NCBI RefSeq assembly: GCF_964355755.1
Contig: NC_092672.1
Location: forward strand, 21,450,501-21,514,500
DNA length: 64,000 nt
Origin: Antedon mediterranea
Taxonomy: Eukaryota > Echinodermata > Crinoidea > Comatulida > Antedonidae
Direction of reading: 5' to 3'
In this document: positions 58,850 through 64,000 of the stretch, in pieces
Layout: each line of letters begins with the position of its first letter
How positions within the stretch are numbered: position 1 is the stretch's first letter
Notes under the pieces: model-generated
What the model was told of the DNA's origin: nothing
The model's database searches: none
The model's input: only the letters and a program-made list of their open reading frames with translations
Made by a program: the position numbers and the translations under genes

Positions 58850-59540
58850 CTGAAAACATCTATTGAAATCCTCCATACATTATGTAGAAGAGCTGACTAT
58901 TGCAATATGCTTTATTAGTTGATGCCATTCCAAAAGATTGTATAAGTATAATTAAGAATCATAACAACAATATGTCTGTACATATTAAGGATGAATGTAT
59001 TATAACAATTAAATAACACATAACACATAACAGCAAAATGTATACTCATGCTTTAAATCAAAAGCTATTACTTCTCGTGTTTTAAACAAATGGAATGTTG
59101 CTCTCAACGCCCAAAACATAAATCCGATAAAGAAGGTGAAAAATGAAAAAATATACTAAATTATAAACCATTACATAAAATTGTTCCAACTAACTTACAG
59201 CTGTATCTGGAAATTGAAAAAAATGAATGTTATATATGTGTTATTGAAAATTAAAAGCATATGTTCTTATATTGTATACATAACAAATTATGCAAAAATA
59301 TTGATAACATTTTTATAGACAATAGGAGAAGTTCATTTAAAGTAGGGCCTACCTCTTTATATTCTTTTAACAATCATAAATCATACAGGTTTGATAATGC
59401 ATTTTTTCTCATATTTGTATAATTTTCTAACAATTTGAATAAAATAGGTGTTTATCAAGTCAATACTGTATTCAAATTTAGGAACAGCTTAATCACAAAA
59501 TAATGGGATCTTTGTGCACTTTGTAATATTAATAATTCAT
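58850..59540 (+). pseudogene. Decayed L1/Tx1-type LINE ORF2 C-terminus
   Basis: Pieces in shifting frames resemble the end of LINE A: LVDAIPKDCISIIKNHN (about 58919), LNAQNINPIKKVKNEKI, NYKPLHKIVPTNLQLYLEIE, NECYICVIEN with a later KHMFLYC (a broken zinc knuckle), then SLYSFNNHKSYRFDNAFFLI. Several stops and frameshifts separate them. An A-rich tail (AATAAAAAAAGTAAATAAAA) follows near 59715. It is an old, inactive copy. Confidence 0.7.
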
Positions 59541-60007
59541 TATAATGATGTATTGATACTTTAACACTTCTTTATTGTATCTTGAACTTTGTTGTTATCA
59601 TTGATACAATAATACATGAATCAGGTGTCAAGTGTCAACAATTATAGAGCATTCATATTAACAGTTAATGTTGACTGATATGATTTTACTGTACCTTTCA
59701 TCTCATCTTGAAAATAAAAAAAGTAAATAAAAATTAATCAAATATTAAAAATAATACAAATATAAATAAGGCTGATATTGATGATATTGATTGCAATTTG
59801 CCTAATGAGGTTTGATGATTAAAATGAGAATTCAGCAGGGTGAATTTTCAATACAAGATGTAGGCCTACTGTAAGTAATAATAACCTGTCATTCTTTTAA
59901 AATACCAAAATAAATTTGCAAATTGATGGTAAATGCCACTTAAAAGAGTTTATATGAAAGTATTTCTATGACAAAATTGAATTATCATATGCATTTATTA
60001 TTTTTAG

Positions 60008-60106
60008 AGTGGAAACACACCTCTGATTAAAGCTGCATTTAAAGGTTTTCATGAAGTCTGCTTGGTCCTTCTCAATAAGGGAGCTGATGTAAATCACCAA
60101 AACAAG
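60008..60106 (+). CDS. Ankyrin-repeat gene, coding exon 4 (ankyrin repeat)
   Basis: A second exact 99-base phase-0 exon lies between TTATTTTTAG and AAG/GTACTT. It reads SGNTPLIKAAFKGFHEVCLV then LLNKGADVNHQNK, a canonical 33-residue ankyrin repeat (GNTPLxxAA, G-H turn, LLxxGADVN). As it ends on a donor, the gene continues downstream. No further repeat exon was recognised before 64000, so the next intron is either longer than 3.9 kb or the following exon is not repeat-like. Confidence 0.95.
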
Positions 60107-60710
60107 GTACTTTCACACATTGTATTTCAAACATTTTTAAATATAGGTGGCCAGTACAATTAAATTAATAATTTATGTTTTGTCATTGATACTGTGATTG
60201 TATTAGGATAATTCAAAGTTAGTACTAGTTCAAAATCTAGACTATTAGTATATTTAAATTTGTTTGAAAATGTATACCGCAAATATTTTTTAACATGTGC
60301 ACAACAAATAGTTTGTTTATTTTGCTTTGTTATCCTATCAAATTTTTATTTTCTTTTAAGTTCTGTTATTTATTTGTTAATTTTGTAGCTTAAGTTAGTT
60401 AAGATAAAAGGTACCAAGCTTGATTAGCTTCGGCTATACCTTGGCTACCTTTTGTATTAAATTGTTTTTTGTTTGATACAATAAAGAAGAAAGAGATTTA
60501 TTTTGTAAAGAAATTAATCAGAGCCTTATCATTAAGAGTTTACATTATTTATATATGCAGTATGTTTATTTTCACCAGTCAAAATTGCTAAATTATAGCA
60601 GGTATCCTGCTATACTTTATTTGCACAAGTAATTAGCATTGTTTACATAATAGATTAATCAACGGATAACATGTGTACTACAAGTTTTTTCAGCATATCC
60701 TAACTTCATT

Positions 60711-60880
60711 TCCTATTCTCCCAATGTAAAGTTTAGCAGGCTAAACTCTCACGTAACTCTGGAGAGTTTGCGGACGTAAAGCTCCATCCCTATTCTTCCA
60801 ATGTAAAGTTTAGCAGGCTAACTCTCCTGACTGAGAGTTTACAGACGCAGCGCAAAGCTCATTTCATAAAGTTTAGTTTG
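60711..60880. repeat. 76-bp tandem duplication
   Basis: CCTATTCTCCCAATGTAAAG (60712) recurs as CCTATTCTTCCAATGTAAAG (60788), both followed by TTTAGCAGGCTAA and a GAGAGTTT..ACGTAAAGCTC/GACGCAGCGCAAAGCTC word. About two diverged units are present, plus a partial third (AAAGTTTAGTTTGGCAGGG). Confidence 0.8.
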
Positions 60881-61821
60881 GCAGGGCAACATGTTACATG
60901 ATACTGTATTTTAATAATAATTCATTAGAAAATAATTAATAGGAAACTTATATTTTAAAGATTTGACCTATACCAATTCAAAATTACAATAATTACTATG
61001 TTTTGTTTTAAAGTTAAAATGTGTTTATCGTGGACGACGTGTGAATATGTTTTTGACCCGGGCTTCCTTGTCCTTTGTCACTAATAATAGAGGCATATTT
61101 GCATAGTTTAAAATAAATACGCAATAAAATTCATATAAATAAAAATTATATTATATAATATATATTTTATATTATTATATATTAAAATGTATTTTATCTA
61201 TTATTAAAATATTTCAAAAATAAGCTCAGATGCCGGTGGTGAGCAAAATATGCGCACTAAAAATAACTTTGGAAAACACCCACCCTAGTTTCAAAACATG
61301 ATCGCATGTCACGAGGTTAAAATAAACGCTGTGGTTAGGATTCCGACACCGGAACTCAACTGTCTACCGTTAGGGAATCCGACACGCTATTGCGCATGCC
61401 CAGAGCTCTGGGAAGTGAATTATACCTTGTGCCACACACCACACTACCACTGCTGCATGCTGAGAGTCGGAGTGTTAGGATTTACTGTAGCCTAATTAGT
61501 CGTTGCGCGAGCAAGAGAGCGATGGATGAAACTTGACGTAAGCCATACATGAATTAATAATTAAAATACGACTACGTCACGCCTTAAAATAATTATTATG
61601 ATATTATAATAAGAATCAGTATCTATCTACCGTGGGAATCGTAATGCTGTAGTAGCGTTGCGACCCCGACTTCCCGAACAGTTTTTTCACATCCACGCGG
61701 TGGCTGCCGTCAACAAATTAACTTGTGATTGCATGTTATCAAAGATAGTGTAGTAGGAAGATGTTACACTTCCTATTCGTTCAATGCAAATAAAAGCGAG
61801 ACAACATGGAGCTAAATTTAA
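60881..61821. other. Spacer downstream of the last ankyrin exon
   Basis: The first half is AT-rich; 61240-61510 is more balanced in composition but its frame (61298-61495) has no recognisable motif or convincing splice sites. No gene called. Confidence 0.4.
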
Positions 61822-63249
61822 AGGGCGCCTCGCACGTCGAGTAGGGATACGGAAGGTTATTGTGGAAATAGGCTATTATAACAGAAGAATAATATGACTG
61901 TAAAATTAAGATTTAATACGAATTAACATATACAATGTACTGTTATCTTTATAGAAAGTGCAAATGAATAATATTTTTATGTTTTGGAATACAAATTTGT
62001 GTTTCAATTACCTGGAATTGTTTAGGTACCTGGAATTTCTACCATATTTTATTTCTTTTATTTTAATGTTTTTATTTGCAAATCAACTGAACTTTTTAAA
62101 AATTATTATTTACATTTAATTGTTTATCATTGGACAGAGATTGAGAATTTAATACCTAGCTTTAGAAACACTTCTTCATCAGAGTGAATAAATATATTAG
62201 GGGGCCTACTAGTGGTAATAATAATAGGCCTACAATGTGTATGCCTATATAATAATCGATTACGTATGGTTTATTTCTAAATCGGTAATACAAGAGAATA
62301 GTAGTATGGCTTGTAATCAATCAATCAATCTTTATTGTAATAAATAATATTATACAAATAGTCGTCTATAAAAGGGGAAACATATACAATGAATACGGTA
62401 CCAGCAGGTCGCAACATTCAATAATAAGAATTTAGGACTACGGGTAATAAGTATTGTTAATTATCTATTAATTTTAATAATTTAATAATAACTAATAATT
62501 ATTATATTATGCTTGTAACACTCCGAACTTTCGTGCATTCATCGTAATTTGCCATGATTATGTAATGCCTAACATTATCGATAATATTAATTATAAGCCG
62601 ATGAGTTCATTAATATTGGTAAGGTATATCAAAGAAAAAAATATCCGTGGGGAGGCCTACTTTACCCCCTTATACTACCCTTACAAAAAATGTTCTATAG
62701 AATCTATATATAGAAGTTTTAGAATTCTATATAATTCTATAGAAACAGATAATTTCTACCTACCCCTAGAGTTTTTAGAAATTGCTGTATAGAAAAGAAT
62801 TGCTATCATTTATTCATAAATCATATATTGTTTGCCAAACAATACTTATACTGTAAAATTTGCATTATGACTTCAGACTTGACTGGGGTTTACCAAGATG
62901 AGGAAGAGTTTTTATGGGTACGGGTTGGTTTGGGTACGAGATGACCAGCATCCATTCATGATTGCGTCTACAGGCGCGCGTGAGCCTCCTCCTGATCCTA
63001 GCTCAGTGTTTACAGTCATGTCATTCCAAAACTCACTCCAAATAAATGTATTAACAATTAAAAAGATCCAAAAACAGTATGAAAACATCATATTAATTTT
63101 TAACTTTGTATAATAAAGAAAAAAAAAGAAGTTTGATGTTTTTTGTGGTTTATTTTTACAATTTATTGCCGAAAACACCATTTTCGTTGGGGATTTGCGC
63201 TCCTCATCTTTCAGATTCGTCTATCCCTACTCGTCGTGAGAGGCGCCCT
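61822..63249. repeat. Pair of 28-bp inverted repeats 1.4 kb apart
   Basis: AGGGCGCCTCGCACGTCGAG continues with TAGGGATA at 61822-61849. The mirrored TATCCCTACTCGTCGTGAGA continues with GGCGCCCT at 63222-63249. Only two of 28 bases differ. They could be the ends of a 1,428-bp non-autonomous DNA transposon, but no target duplication is evident and the interior lacks a transposase frame. Confidence 0.6.
62318..62400 (-). mobile_element. 3' tail of a minus-strand LINE or SINE
   Basis: AATCAATCAATCAATCTTTATTGTAATAA is, on the minus strand, an AATAAAG signal followed by a reiterated GATT tail, the usual end of a CR1/RTE-like retroelement. How far the body extends to the right is unclear. Confidence 0.5.
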
Positions 63250-63917
63250 ATCTCGAGCGGTTCTCTAATTTTTGAGCGAATTGATTATTTTGCGGTTAGG
63301 TCTAGGGATGGCCTAAGCCTCTCCCAATTTTATTCATGGGCCTGGCTGTCCATAGTCAGTCCTGATTGTTTTTAAAAACATGGTAACAGACCTACCTACT
63401 GGCCTAGATTTAGCAAATCAAAAGACATGTCTTTTTGTTTTACCCTTTCTTTACACCACCAGTACATTTACACCACCAGTACATTTACACATAAATTTAC
63501 TGATAATGATATCATCTATTATATCCTGTATAATGGTTTTCACCCATATGCCTATTCTTTTCAAAGGAGTCTAAAATTAACAATAGGTCTGTAGTTCATT
63601 TCCTTTAATGTTTATTGGATTCTGTTCTTTGTTCATTATATTGTCTATCTTCAAAATTAGCAGGCACAGAATAATAAAAACACATTCAAGTGAAAATTGT
63701 AATTATATCAGGTGCTTAATTAATATTTTGATTAATTTTCAACATTTGTCCAATTGTCCAATTGAAATGCGTTGTTTTGTCAAATAAGTTGACTCCAGTA
63801 TGTTTCCTTGTACTAATAGGCCTATTATTAAATAATATTTATTTATTTTACTTACTCTGGAAGCACCTTCATTCAAGAAGTACGAAAGCCCATTAATGCC
63901 ATTTTAAGTATATGTTT
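63250..63917. other. Spacer without a recognised gene
   Basis: A small repeat of TACACCACCAGTACATT at about 63454 and 63470 is present. Frames at 63106-63375 and 63380-63574 have no recognisable motif and no support. Confidence 0.4.
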
Positions 63918-64000
63918 TTCGAACGTAATCCGTTATAACGAATTAGTAATTCGTTTGAACGGATTAATAATTCGTTAGAACGGATTAATAATCTGTTAAT
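63918..64000. repeat. Palindromic AACGGATTAATAATTCGTT repeat at the window edge
   Basis: Units of about 21-22 bases (GAACGGATTAATAATTCGTT and relatives AACGAATTAGTAATTCGTTT) are repeated three to four times; each is partly self-complementary. The array is cut off by the right edge. Confidence 0.75.

Larger units (their letters stand above)
47134..60007 (+). other. 12.9-kb intron of the ankyrin gene
   Basis: This large intron is filled by a long-TIR element (48460-52521), a CCGGAG MITE (53775-54341), a short duplication (54959-55121), an inverted GGTTATCC-family fragment (57860-58170) and a decayed LINE (58850-59540). The gaps 47134-48459, 52522-53774 and 55122-57859 are AT-rich with no gene recognised; 52830-53180 ends in a LINE-like tail (TTGAATAAACAAATCAAATC). 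Confidence 0.6.

Noticed and set aside
63106-63375. 89-codon frame with a possible protein-like ending (RRPISSGSLIFERIDYF)
   Set aside because: No domain recognised, the opposite strand is also open nearby, and the right inverted 28-mer falls within it. Left as unsupported.

Overview
The window is eukaryotic and AT-rich, with introns and very many transposons. The palindromic word AGGCCTA recurs throughout, and the mix of non-LTR retrotransposons, a Penelope-like fragment, foldback/TIR elements and satellites suggests a marine invertebrate, most likely a deuterostome such as an echinoderm. This taxonomic guess is weak and rests on composition only. No prokaryotic operons, rRNA, tRNA or CRISPR arrays were seen.

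Layout, left half. A 26-bp satellite occupies 1-604. From 1218 to 26516 there are two head-to-tail copies of a roughly 3-kb segment. Copy A (1218-3772 plus 22656-23440) is split by an L1/Tx1-type LINE with a 14-bp target-site duplication; copy B (23448-26516) keeps the uninterrupted site. The LINE is itself split inside its reverse transcriptase by a 14,551-bp element (5879-20429) with 13-bp terminal inverted repeats and an AT duplication. Removing that element restores the LINE reading frame exactly. The element carries GACGT/GTTGG-rich subterminal arrays, a 183-bp satellite with higher-order structure, two large inverted repeats, and a candidate spliced minus-strand gene (7482-9145).

Middle. 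An AGGCCTA-dense patch (27205-27560) is followed by two tandem copies of an approximately 1.6-1.8 kb repeat whose ends carry GGTTATCCGC hairpins (28060-32530). The second copy holds a 1,084-bp foldback transposon with an 8-bp target duplication. An 87-bp tandem repeat, an unassigned minus-strand candidate exon, and a nearly full-length second LINE (intact ORF1 at 35315-36139, ORF2 broken by three lesions) follow.

Right half. The only clear host gene is on the plus strand: a TATA box and untranslated exon near 41.4 kb, then four coding exons (42079-42129, 42758-42832, 47035-47133, 60008-60106). They give 108 residues ending in two ankyrin repeats, each encoded by one 99-bp phase-0 exon. The gene runs out of the visible exon set at 60106 and probably continues past 64000. 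Its introns hold a 14-copy 47-bp satellite, MITEs, a 4.06-kb element with about 890-bp inverted repeats, a SINE-like unit and decayed LINE fragments.

Limits: exon calls come from reading frame and splice signals by eye, element families from remembered motifs, and most element outer borders other than those with target duplications are approximate.
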